DNA of 48,916 bases from an uncultured Prochlorococcus sp. (lineage in GTDB: Bacteria; Cyanobacteriota; Cyanobacteriia; PCC-6307; Cyanobiaceae): positions 1 through 48,916 of the forward strand of contig CACCZQ010000004.1 in NCBI GenBank assembly GCA_902550485.1, given 5' to 3'. Below the pieces are notes generated by a model, which saw nothing but the letters and a program-made list of their open reading frames with translations, ran no database searches and was not told the DNA's origin. Within the stretch, counting starts at the first letter, position 1. Each line of letters begins with the position of its first letter. The translations under genes and the position numbers were made by a program. Positions 17,151 to 25,882 of the stretch are shown piece after piece.

Positions 17151-17969
17151 ATGAAATTAGATTTACAAAATAGTACGTCCCTTAAGAATATTTTAAAAGG
17201 ATTTAAAATCCAAATTAATGTGGTACAAGCTCTCATTTATAGAGAATTAAAAACTAGAGTAAGTGAGATTAAATTTGGAGTTTTGGGCGTATTTATTGAA
17301 CCAATTGGAGTGATGACTATCTTTTTAATAATTTTTGGTTTCTTTAGAGGTAGAGGTGGTAATTTAAATATTCCTACTCCCCTTTTTTTAATATGCGGTA
17401 TAGTGCTATTTTCCTTATTTAGTGATGTTGCATTAAGATCACTAAACGGAATGAAAGCTAATTTAGCTTTGTTTTTCTATAAACCTGTTAAGCCAATTGA
17501 TACGGTTATTGCTAGAGCTATAGTAGAAATTTGCCTTTATGCAATTATCTTTATAATAATTACAACTGCAATTGCACTTTATAGAGAAAGCATTTTACTT
17601 GATAATTTCATATTATTAGTATTGACTTTTTTACTTCTGACTCTTACCGCAACAGGTATTGGCTTGACACTAATGATAGCTAGTCATATTTTTCCTTTTA
17701 TTAATCAAATAATGTCCTTTATTTTGAGACCATTATGGATATTATCTGGAGTTTTTTTCTCTTTAAATAGTGTTCCTCAAAATATAAGACCTTTTTTAAG
17801 CTGGAATCCCATTCTACAGGCTATCGAGTTATCAAGACATTCAATAAGCAATGCTTACGTACTTAATGAAGCAATTTCAATTTATTATCTGGCTGCGGTT
17901 GCCTTTGGATCGATAACTTTTGGTTTATGGATTTATAATAACAATGAAAAAATACTTTTATCTAGATGA
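17151..17969 (+). CDS. kpsM: Capsule ABC exporter, membrane subunit
   Basis: This 272-aa ABC-2-type permease has six predicted membrane segments after a cytoplasmic N-terminal amphipathic region (LIYRELKTRVSEIKFG). Typical KpsM features are GVLGVFIEPIGVM, RPLWILSGVFFSLNSVP and SWNPILQAIELSRHS near the C-terminus. It forms the inner-membrane pore that moves the finished lipid-linked polysaccharide out of the cytoplasm with KpsT. The stop overlaps the kpsT start by 4 bp, indicating coupled translation. Confidence 0.95.
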   Translation: MKLDLQNSTSLKNILKGFKIQINVVQALIYRELKTRVSEIKFGVLGVFIEPIGVMTIFLIIFGFFRGRGGNLNIPTPLFLICGIVLFSLFSDVALRSLNGMKANLALFFYKPVKPIDTVIARAIVEICLYAIIFIIITTAIALYRESILLDNFILLVLTFLLLTLTATGIGLTLMIASHIFPFINQIMSFILRPLWILSGVFFSLNSVPQNIRPFLSWNPILQAIELSRHSISNAYVLNEAISIYYLAAVAFGSITFGLWIYNNNEKILLSR

Positions 17970-18946
17970 TTGAGTTAAAGAATCTAACAAAAAGTTATAT
18001 CCTTAAAGGTCAGAAAATAGAAGTCTTTAAGAATCTAAATTGTAAGATTGAAACAGGAGTTTCTACGGCGTTACTGGGTAGAAATGGAGCTGGAAAATCT
18101 ACTTTATTGAGGATTATAGGCGGTATCGATCAACCAGATTCTGGAGAAATAATTTCAGATCGTACCATTAGTTGGCCAGTGGGATTGGTTGGAGGTTTTC
18201 AAGGTAGTCTCAGTGCAAGAGAGAATGTAACGTTTGTAAGTAAAGTTTATTTCGGAAATAATGAAGACCTCACAAATAAAATAGTTGAAAATGTTGAAGA
18301 ATTTGCAAGTATTGGAGAATATTTTGATCGCCCATTTGTTACTTATTCTCAAGGAATGAGATCAAGAGTTACCTTTGGGTTATCTATGGCTTTTGAATTT
18401 GATGTTTATTTAATTGATGAAATCACAAGTGCAGGAGATGAAAGTTTTAGAGAAAGGAGCAAAAAAATATTAGAAGATAGACATGCTAGGTCAGATTTCA
18501 TAATGGTTGACCATAACATAGGTCGTTTAAATATTCACTGCGATAGAGCATTGATATTACATGAGGGTAAATTAATTCAATGCGATAATATAGAAGAAGG
18601 AATTGAAAAATATAAAGATTTACTCTCCGATGAAATAAATCAATTTTTTTCTAGAAAAAAATTTACTGGTTTAAATAATCCAGAAGAATTAAAAATAAAT
18701 AATGAAAAAACAATTTTAAATTTAAAGAATAGCAAAAGAAAATTAGGAGAGAAGTTAAAATATAGTGAAAAAAAGATTTTCTTTCTTCAAAAATATAAAG
18801 ATAGATTATTTGATTATGAAAAGTTCGAAGCTGACAATAAACTGAAATCTGAATTTTTAAAATTAAAAATTAAGAATACCAAAGGTACTCTTAGAAGACA
18901 ACAAAAATATTTGTCTTATTTAGAAAAGAATCAAGAAAAAAAATAA
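17966..18946 (+). CDS. kpsT: Capsule ABC exporter, ATPase subunit with C-terminal extension
   Basis: The first ~220 residues are a standard KpsT: Walker A GRNGAGKST, the family-specific ISWPVGLVGGFQGSLSARENV, signature YSQGMRSR, Walker B VYLIDEITSAGD with the catalytic Glu, and a switch His in MVDHNIG. KpsT is normally about 220 aa. Here 100 more residues follow, rich in Lys/Glu and with heptad-like Leu/Phe/Tyr spacing, so probably a long coiled coil. It powers export together with KpsM. The extra tail is not similar to the Wzt carbohydrate-binding domain, which is a beta-sandwich, and its partner is unknown. Confidence 0.94.
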   Translation: MIELKNLTKSYILKGQKIEVFKNLNCKIETGVSTALLGRNGAGKSTLLRIIGGIDQPDSGEIISDRTISWPVGLVGGFQGSLSARENVTFVSKVYFGNNEDLTNKIVENVEEFASIGEYFDRPFVTYSQGMRSRVTFGLSMAFEFDVYLIDEITSAGDESFRERSKKILEDRHARSDFIMVDHNIGRLNIHCDRALILHEGKLIQCDNIEEGIEKYKDLLSDEINQFFSRKKFTGLNNPEELKINNEKTILNLKNSKRKLGEKLKYSEKKIFFLQKYKDRLFDYEKFEADNKLKSEFLKLKIKNTKGTLRRQQKYLSYLEKNQEKK

Positions 18947-19034
18947 TTTATTTGAATATTTTAAAAGAAGTTAATATTAGAATTTTTTCATAAATTTGAA
19001 ATAATTATGATTATGTTAAAATAGGATAATACTT

Positions 19035-20252
19035 TTGAGAAATATGGGTGTAAAAAGAGGGACTTTTGGACTTGGGAAGTTTATATCAGCATTGTTAAAG
19101 AAGGATATAGAAGGTGAAAATAGCAACCCGAAAAAAAAGCCAGAATATATTGAAAAAAATAATTTTACTTTATTTTTAAAAAAAAATTCTAAATATTTAT
19201 TATCTGGAGTAATGTTTTTACTTTTATTTTATTTCTACATTTTGGGCAGAGAAAGGTATTCTGTCAGATCAGATGTAGTTGTTAGAAGAGCAGGTTCACA
19301 AAAAACAGAGTTCTCTCTCAATAGCTTACTTGGAGGAGGAAATATCAGTTCTCTTGAGGATGCAAGATATTTAAAAACTTATTTACAATCTCCTCAAGTT
19401 CTTGATGACCTCGAAAAAAAATTCGACTTTACTGAAGCATATAAAAAAAAAGGATTTGATTTATTAGCTGGATTAGGGAAAGATCCAACTCGAGAAACAA
19501 AATATAGATTTTTCATGAAACAAATATCAGTCCAACTTGATGAGATTTCAGGTGTTATTAGAATTAATACTCTGGCATTTGATCCCGAGATCGCTTTTTA
19601 CTTTAATAATTTTCTAATAGAACAAGCTGAAAAGTTTGTAAATGAGTTAAATCAAAATGTAAATAAAGAACTTTTAAAATTTGCAAAATCACAAGTTGAA
19701 TTGAGTGCTGCAAGAGTTAATGATTCAAGTGAAAAATTAATAAAATTCAAAGAAAAAACAAAAATTATAAATCTTGAACAAGAAGCCGCAGCAAAAAGTA
19801 GTTTTATAAGCGCATTAGAATCACAATTAATTAATTTAAAAGTAGAATTAGCTTCTTTAAAAATGCAATTTATTGACTTAGAAGCTCCTGAAATAAAAGA
19901 AGTCGAATACCAGATTAATCAATTGAATGATCTTATAAATAAAGAAAAGCTTTTACTTGTTAATCCTGAGAAACAAAATTTGAATCAGAAACTTTTAAAA
20001 ATAAATAAATTTGAGAACGATCTAGCTTTTAATCAAAACTTATATCAATCAGCACTTACTGCAGAGGAAAGTACAAGGATTGATTCATTACAGCAACAAA
20101 GATTCATGGCTATTTTGTCAAAACCTTTATTACCCGAGCAAGAATGGAAATATTGGAGGCACAAAGGGTTCTTTACTTCAATTGTAAGTTTATTAGTAGG
20201 TTACGCTTTAACAAAATTTGTTCTTGGAATGGCAGATAGCCATAGGAGGTGA
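19035..20252 (+). CDS. kpsE: Capsule export inner-membrane/periplasmic adaptor (KpsE-like PCP protein)
   Basis: This 405-aa protein has the polysaccharide co-polymerase layout: one TM near residues 54-72 (YLLSGVMFLLLFYFYILG), a long periplasmic part with coiled coils (about 190-340), and a second TM at 383-400. Just before the second TM is the proline motif AILSKPLLPEQEW, typical of KpsE/Wzz-like proteins. It links KpsMT to the KpsD channel. The first start is a TTG at 19035; an in-frame ATG three codons later (19044) is an equally good choice. Length fits KpsE (about 380-400). It lies 88 bp downstream of kpsT and overlaps the next gene by 4 bp. Confidence 0.92.
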   Translation: MRNMGVKRGTFGLGKFISALLKKDIEGENSNPKKKPEYIEKNNFTLFLKKNSKYLLSGVMFLLLFYFYILGRERYSVRSDVVVRRAGSQKTEFSLNSLLGGGNISSLEDARYLKTYLQSPQVLDDLEKKFDFTEAYKKKGFDLLAGLGKDPTRETKYRFFMKQISVQLDEISGVIRINTLAFDPEIAFYFNNFLIEQAEKFVNELNQNVNKELLKFAKSQVELSAARVNDSSEKLIKFKEKTKIINLEQEAAAKSSFISALESQLINLKVELASLKMQFIDLEAPEIKEVEYQINQLNDLINKEKLLLVNPEKQNLNQKLLKINKFENDLAFNQNLYQSALTAEESTRIDSLQQQRFMAILSKPLLPEQEWKYWRHKGFFTSIVSLLVGYALTKFVLGMADSHRR

Positions 20253-22273
20253 ACATTAAGAATTATTTTTTTAAATTAGTTATAGCAATTTCTGAAAAAA
20301 TTGAAATTTTATATAAATCATCTAATTTTAGAAAAATCGATAAAAAAGGCATAAAGTTAAAATCAACTAAGCCGATTAAAAAGGGTTGGTATTTATTACT
20401 TTTTAATTACAAGAACGGAGATTCGAGATTATATTTTTCAATATCTTTAGGCATTAATGGCTTTAATCAATCTAGATATTTTGCTGCTAAAAAATTAAAA
20501 TCAAGACTTGTTCATATTAAAAAAATTGATTATTTATACTGCAGCATCGATAATAATAGTCAAAATATCTTTATAAAAAATTTTTATCTGATAAGAATTC
20601 CTTTTTTATTATCTTTTTTTATTATACAAAAAAGATTTATGAAGATTTTTCCTGATATATATAAATTAAAAACTAATTTTGCATATAAATGGAAACTATA
20701 CAATTACTTCCATAAGGGAGGAATTAGAAAGACTCCAATTTTATCTTATTTTAATTGGATTTTATATTTTGAAAAAGATTTTATAAATAAATTAAATTTA
20801 ATTAAAAATAACAATAATAAATTTTTTGTTCAAAAATCAAATAAAATCTCTTTTCAAAAAAACGGTGAATGGGTATTCTTCTTGAGAGAAGGGGATTTAT
20901 TGACAGAAAATTCTTTTGAAATTATTCAATTTTTCCTGAAAAATACCTCTGAAGAATGTAATGTCATATTTACTGATGAGGATGAAATTGATGATAAAGG
21001 TAATAGACATAATCCTAATTTTAAACCAGCTTGGAATAGAGAATTATTTCTTTGTAGTAGACAATTTGGAAATTCTTGGATAATTAAAAAGGATCTTTGG
21101 AATATGGCAATCAATTCAATATTAAATGAAAATGAAAAACCAACTATCTTCAAAATTTTATTAAATATAATTTATTTTTTAGAGACAAATAAAAAAATAA
21201 ACACTATAAAACATCTCCCAGCTATTATTTACCATAATAGAAAAAAAATAGAAAATAATATTGACAATAATTACTTAGTCGAATTTATAAATAAAAAAAG
21301 AGACTTTTTTGGGACCCTCAACAATATTCAAATTTCTAGTTTGACAAAATCTAACATCTTCATTTGGCAATGTAATAAAAGTAGCTTACTTTCAATAATG
21401 ATTCCATTTAGAGACAAGATTGATTTATTAGATAATTGCTTAAATTCTATTAAAAAGTTTTCTCCAGGATGTAATTTTGAAATTTTTTTTATAGATAATA
21501 ATAGTGTTAAGGATGAAACTAAAAAATATTTATCTAATTTATTAGATGATTCTTTTTATGGAGAAAAAAGAAAAATAATTTCTATACCTACAGAATTTAA
21601 CTATTCATTTTTAAATAATGAATGTTCAAAGTTTACTAATGGTGATGTTTTACTACTCCTAAATAATGATATTGAATTTTTATCTGCAAAATGGGGATAT
21701 TTTCTTACTTCAAATGCTTTAAGACCAGGGATTGGTTGCGTGGGAGCAAAATTACTTTATAAGGATAATTCAGTCCAACATGGAGGCATAATATTAGGAA
21801 TTGGAAAAGTTGCAGGTCATGCTCATAGATTTTATAAAAGTGAAGAAAAGGGTTACCAAGGAAGATTAAATACATCCCAAGAATTTTCTGCTTTAACAGG
21901 AGCTTGCTTAGCAATAAGCAAAAAGAATTGGTTAAGTTTAAAGGGTCTTAATGAGAAAGATCTTAAAATAAACTATAATGATGTCGATTTAGGTCTTAGA
22001 TGTAGAAGTATTGGATTAAGAAATTTATATATACCTCATGTAGTGGCATATCACTTAGAATCTAAAACAAGAGGAGCCCCAATTGGACCACAACTCAAAC
22101 AATGGATAAGCGAAAAAAATTATATGGTAAGAAATTGGCCTAATTATTTAAAATCAGATCCATCATATAGTCCTCATTTATCTTTGAATAATGAGAATTT
22201 TGATATTTCTATTAATCAACTTGCAAAAGTTGAACTAAGGAATGGTAATCTTATTAAACAAGTAGATAAATAA
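20249..22273 (+). CDS. Large family 2 glycosyltransferase (two-module type)
   Basis: This 674-aa cytoplasmic enzyme has a degenerate first module: FTDEDEIDDKGNRHNPNFKP and FLCSRQFGNSWIIKKDLW near residues 248-290. A complete GT2 module follows (about 385-640) with SIMIPFRDKIDLLDNCLNSI, FFIDNNS, LLLNNDIEFL containing the DxD-like Asp pair, and LNEKDLKINYNDVDLGLR. This layout is frequent in rhamnosyl- and other large GT2 enzymes of O-antigen and capsule loci, which fits the upstream rfb genes. The start is a GTG overlapping the kpsE stop. The AGGAGG immediately before it also codes the last two kpsE arginines, so it is not clear evidence for a ribosome site. Linkage and sugar cannot be read from sequence. 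Confidence 0.88.
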   Translation: MNIKNYFFKLVIAISEKIEILYKSSNFRKIDKKGIKLKSTKPIKKGWYLLLFNYKNGDSRLYFSISLGINGFNQSRYFAAKKLKSRLVHIKKIDYLYCSIDNNSQNIFIKNFYLIRIPFLLSFFIIQKRFMKIFPDIYKLKTNFAYKWKLYNYFHKGGIRKTPILSYFNWILYFEKDFINKLNLIKNNNNKFFVQKSNKISFQKNGEWVFFLREGDLLTENSFEIIQFFLKNTSEECNVIFTDEDEIDDKGNRHNPNFKPAWNRELFLCSRQFGNSWIIKKDLWNMAINSILNENEKPTIFKILLNIIYFLETNKKINTIKHLPAIIYHNRKKIENNIDNNYLVEFINKKRDFFGTLNNIQISSLTKSNIFIWQCNKSSLLSIMIPFRDKIDLLDNCLNSIKKFSPGCNFEIFFIDNNSVKDETKKYLSNLLDDSFYGEKRKIISIPTEFNYSFLNNECSKFTNGDVLLLLNNDIEFLSAKWGYFLTSNALRPGIGCVGAKLLYKDNSVQHGGIILGIGKVAGHAHRFYKSEEKGYQGRLNTSQEFSALTGACLAISKKNWLSLKGLNEKDLKINYNDVDLGLRCRSIGLRNLYIPHVVAYHLESKTRGAPIGPQLKQWISEKNYMVRNWPNYLKSDPSYSPHLSLNNENFDISINQLAKVELRNGNLIKQVDK

Positions 22274-22296
22274 ACTACTTAAAATAATTTAAATTT

Positions 22297-23277
22297 ATGT
22301 CTCAAGAAGGTAAATTAAATACTTTTTGGAATAAGTTTCTAACAAAGAAATCCTCCAAAAAAAAAGGGTTTTCTGAACTAGGATTTATAGAAAATATCTT
22401 ACCTAATGAAATAAGTGGCTGGTTTATTTCAGAAAAAAATTCGTTAAATAAAATAGGTCTATTTCACTCTAATAAACTTTTAATTGAAACCAGTTTAAAT
22501 ATTAAAAGAGCTGATGTTTCCGAAAAATATAACTTCTTGGGTAAGACAGGTTTTAAATTTAAAATAGATCAATCTATTTTAAGAAAATTGAACAAAAATG
22601 TAGATCCATTTTTTGAAGTTAGAGCGATAAATAGAGAAGGCACCCCATCAAATTACACAATCAAATCTGTTAAAAATCCAAATCTTACCAGTCAAATGTT
22701 AAAAACCTCATTAAATCCTTTTTTAATAGGATCTGAAGGTTATCTAGAGGGTCTTAAACATGATGGTTTTATTTATGGCTGGATTTCTACCAATAATTTA
22801 AATGGTCAAAATTTTATATGGGTTCATGGATTGAATGAAAGCCCCGTAGCCATTGAGTGTACTATTTCAAGAAATATCGAGAATTTACCTAATGGTTACT
22901 TAGCAAAAGGTTTTCAAATTGATCCATCAAATTCTATAAATAATAATAAAGAAAAAAGAATATGGTGTAGTTTTGATTTCGAAGGATATCTTAAATTACC
23001 TTGTATCGAGGATGTAATAATTAGCCCAAAAACATTTAGTGTGATAAAACATTTCACAAATCCTCTTTTTGTTTCATCTAAAAAATCCAAATCCAAGTGG
23101 GGAGATTTAAAAAAAGATAATATCAACGCTTGGGAAATAACAAAGAAATTTCCATTTTCATCTGATGAAATAGATGAGCAGAAAATAATTTTAAAAGCTT
23201 GGAAAAAGTATATAGCTGACTTTGAAAAAGAATTAATTAAATTAGAAAAACTAAAAAAAAGATATGCTAAATTATAA
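22297..23277 (+). CDS. Protein with two copies of a GW-type beta domain, function unknown
   Basis: This 326-aa protein is not recognised as an enzyme. Two related segments stand out: residues about 24-110, GFIENILPNEISGWFISEKN, and about 143-235, GYLEGLKHDGFIYGWISTNN. Each starts with a G-[FY]-[IL]-E pattern, has a Gly-Trp a few residues later, and ends in a GF-x-[FI]-x-[IL]-[DP] strand (GKTGFKFKID, AKGFQIDPSN). I associate this domain with large glycosyltransferases and surface-polysaccharide proteins, where it may bind sugar or organise the complex. A Lys/Glu-rich helical tail (about 285-326) follows. There is no signal peptide. It is the last gene of the rightward capsule operon and converges with a glycosyltransferase 30 bp away. 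Function remains unknown. Confidence 0.72.
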   Translation: MSQEGKLNTFWNKFLTKKSSKKKGFSELGFIENILPNEISGWFISEKNSLNKIGLFHSNKLLIETSLNIKRADVSEKYNFLGKTGFKFKIDQSILRKLNKNVDPFFEVRAINREGTPSNYTIKSVKNPNLTSQMLKTSLNPFLIGSEGYLEGLKHDGFIYGWISTNNLNGQNFIWVHGLNESPVAIECTISRNIENLPNGYLAKGFQIDPSNSINNNKEKRIWCSFDFEGYLKLPCIEDVIISPKTFSVIKHFTNPLFVSSKKSKSKWGDLKKDNINAWEITKKFPFSSDEIDEQKIILKAWKKYIADFEKELIKLEKLKKRYAKL

Positions 23278-23307
23278 ATTAAATAAAAAATCTAGATATA
23301 TTTCATA

Positions 23308-24024
23308 TCATAGAAATTCTTTCCAGTTTGAAAAATTAATAGTATTTTTGGATCTAGAAGCTGCCAAATTTTGAGAATTCATTTTCCTTCTTCTCTTAAA
23401 TATTATCGTATCTTTTGCGACCTTATGTTTCCATCCTGCTAAACGTGTTTCTATATTCCATAACCAGTCTTCATATGCAAATCCTTTTTTAATTTGTCTT
23501 GTACAGTAGGGATTTTCAAGCCAGGCCTCTCTTGGAGCGATGCATAAAGCATCATAGTAATTATGTTGCAAATAATATTCTTTATCAAACAAAGTGTTTT
23601 CATCTTCAATATTTAAAAGTATTGAATTTTGGTTGTCAAAAAACCAATTCAATTCAGGATGTATAATAACTTTTTGATCAGAATTGAGTATTTTTTTAAA
23701 TGATGCTGCTATCCAATTTTCACTACATAAATCATCACCATCCATAAAGCCTAAATATTCAGATTTAGATTCATTGACTAATTTGTTTCTTGCCAAACCT
23801 TGATCTTTAAAATCAGTAAATAATATTTTTTGAACTTTTTCTTCATTGTTGCAAATAAAATCTTTTGTTTTTTGATCGCCTGCGTCGACACAAATACTTA
23901 TTACAGTTTCAATTCCAATATTACTAGCAAACTTTTTAGCTTTAAGAATTGATTCTAAAGTTAAACCGATTAGAATGCCTTCATTATGTGCAGTTATACA
24001 AATATTGATTTCAGTTTTTTTCAT
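23308..24024 (-). CDS. Family 2 glycosyltransferase
   Basis: This 238-aa GT-A enzyme begins with ICITAHNEGILIGLTLESIL, carries SICVDAGDQKT at the first nucleotide-binding Asp, DQGLARNKLVNESKSEYLGF, then MDGDDLCSENWI with the DxD metal site. Later come an acceptor-site EDWLWNIETRLAG and a short basic tail. It would add one sugar to the capsule repeat in the cytoplasm. Its ATG overlaps the stop of the upstream glycosyltransferase by 4 bp, and it ends the leftward operon that begins at gmhA. Confidence 0.9.
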   Translation of the reverse strand: MKKTEINICITAHNEGILIGLTLESILKAKKFASNIGIETVISICVDAGDQKTKDFICNNEEKVQKILFTDFKDQGLARNKLVNESKSEYLGFMDGDDLCSENWIAASFKKILNSDQKVIIHPELNWFFDNQNSILLNIEDENTLFDKEYYLQHNYYDALCIAPREAWLENPYCTRQIKKGFAYEDWLWNIETRLAGWKHKVAKDTIIFKRRRKMNSQNLAASRSKNTINFSNWKEFL

Positions 24025-25865
24025 ATAATAATTCCATCTAATGAACTAGAAAAATTTTCAAAAGTCCTTTCTCTCATAATTCTTTTATAAAATTTTTCTG
24101 CTTTTACATTAGCTTTTTCAGTATCCATAGAGATTGAAATAAGATTTTCTACATATTCATCAATATTTTCTAAATTCCTAACAATGTAAGAGTTTTCATT
24201 ATTTAGCTCGTCACTAATTCCTCCACAATATGAACTACAAATAGGTATTTTTAAAAGAGCTACTTCAAGAAGGATATGCGGGAATCCATCCCACTCAGAA
24301 GTATATAGCCAAGCACTATTTTTTGAGAAATTAATCTCATTAATATCTGAGTATACACCCATATAATTTATATTTTGTATATTTTTTAGATGATAAGACC
24401 AATCCTTAATTATAGGCTTTCCCCAAACAAAAAAATCAAATTGTGGGAGCTTTTTTGCTATCCTAGATAAAATATCAGGTCTTTTTTGGTGATCCAATCT
24501 GCCAGCCCAATAAACTCTAAATTTTTCTGTAATTACCTTTTCTGATTTAATAATTGTATTCTCAATTGGGGTTTTTACAAATCTAATTTTTTTAGAAAGC
24601 TTATCTTTTAATTTAAATTTATTAATCAAGTATTTTTTCAACACAGATGAATCGGTAATAAATTCTTCATGAGTTTCAAATGTAGAATCAAAATATTTAT
24701 ATGGATAACCATTCATAAAACCATTTAAATCTTTTTCTCCGCAAAATAAATAGCTATAAATTTTTAATTTACCTTTAAGTTGAATGCCCCATTGATCAAT
24801 CATATCCCAACATAATTGGCTATTTATGTTAAATAATGCTTTTGGATTCAATAATCTTAAAAACTCAAAAAGTAATTTAATCTTATAATTTTTTTCAAGA
24901 TTAATAAAAGGTCTATAAAAGTCAATAATATTTTCCTTAGGCAAATCACTAAACCTAAAATGACATTCATCAATGAAGTCTTCTGTATAAATTATAAATA
25001 TATGCTTTTTATCTATTTTCTCAGATAAGAATTGAAAAAAATAACCTTCCTCCTTTTTACCAAAACCCCATCTTTTTTTATTTACTAAAATACAGTATTT
25101 GCAAGAGGAATTTTTGTAAGACTTAAACAAGTTATTTGAAATTATAGTTGATAAAATTACATTTTCATTTTGAATTCCTGGAATTTTTATTTCTGTACAT
25201 TTTGGCCAGGAAAAGGATATCTTCTCCTCAATTAGTGATGCTTTTTCTATAAGATTTCCCAAGTTTCCATTTATTAATCTATTTCTTATATCTCTCTCTA
25301 AATTAATAATATAATTTCTGTTTTTTTCAAATTTTAAAGTTATATTTTGATCAATTAAATTTACTTCATCATAACAAAAATATTTTGACGGTATTATATT
25401 TTCTTTAGACAATCTAATAAAACGTTTTCTTATGCTTAAATTTTTAAAGATTTTTTTTTGCTTAAATTCTTCTAAAAGACTTCTTGTGTAAAAAAACGGG
25501 GATGGTTTTCGTCCCTCAATAATTCCATAATTTAAAAAATGTATGAATGGATCAATATTTTTATTTTTTACATCCAGATATTTATTTAGGTAATAAGCTT
25601 CATCAAAAAATATTTTATTTACTCTATGTTTTCCTGATAATGAGTTCACAAACTCATAATTATTTTGTATATTTCTCATTCTATCTCTGAAGTTTAGATT
25701 CTTAAGTTCTTCAGAGGTAGATTTATGAGAAGGAATAGATTCATAAAATGATTTATAAAGTTTTTTAAATCCCGACATCCTAGAAAGTGATTTAAATGGA
25801 ACAAATTTAAAAGGATTATTTATTACGATTTCAGTAATTAATTTTTTAATAAAGTATTTTTTCAT
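24021..25865 (-). CDS. Family 4-like glycosyltransferase with N-terminal extension
   Basis: This 614-aa protein ends in a GT-B sugar-nucleotide half (about 440-600): FRVYWAGRLDHQKRPDILS, WLYTSEWDGFPHILLEVALL with the E-x7-E-like loop, and GISDELNNENSYIVRN. The N-terminal region (about 85-125) contains FDEAYYLNKYLDVKNKNIDP and FLNYGIIEGRKPSPFF. That F-D-x-x-YYL ... HFL-x-x-G-x-x-EGR-x-PSP pattern recurs in many marine bacterial glycosyltransferases and may bind carbohydrate. The middle part (about 130-430) is less clear and carries a second Rossmann-like half. The acceptor is unknown. It follows the sulfotransferase-like gene with 17 bp between them and overlaps the next gene. Confidence 0.85.
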   Translation of the reverse strand: MKKYFIKKLITEIVINNPFKFVPFKSLSRMSGFKKLYKSFYESIPSHKSTSEELKNLNFRDRMRNIQNNYEFVNSLSGKHRVNKIFFDEAYYLNKYLDVKNKNIDPFIHFLNYGIIEGRKPSPFFYTRSLLEEFKQKKIFKNLSIRKRFIRLSKENIIPSKYFCYDEVNLIDQNITLKFEKNRNYIINLERDIRNRLINGNLGNLIEKASLIEEKISFSWPKCTEIKIPGIQNENVILSTIISNNLFKSYKNSSCKYCILVNKKRWGFGKKEEGYFFQFLSEKIDKKHIFIIYTEDFIDECHFRFSDLPKENIIDFYRPFINLEKNYKIKLLFEFLRLLNPKALFNINSQLCWDMIDQWGIQLKGKLKIYSYLFCGEKDLNGFMNGYPYKYFDSTFETHEEFITDSSVLKKYLINKFKLKDKLSKKIRFVKTPIENTIIKSEKVITEKFRVYWAGRLDHQKRPDILSRIAKKLPQFDFFVWGKPIIKDWSYHLKNIQNINYMGVYSDINEINFSKNSAWLYTSEWDGFPHILLEVALLKIPICSSYCGGISDELNNENSYIVRNLENIDEYVENLISISMDTEKANVKAEKFYKRIMRERTFENFSSSLDGIII

Positions 25866-25882
25866 TATCGATAAAAAAAAGA

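Noticed and set aside
20244-20251. AGGAGG as a clear ribosome site for the glycosyltransferase at 20249
   Set aside because: It overlaps the GTG start and codes the last two arginines of KpsE; spacing is wrong for that start, so it is not used as evidence.
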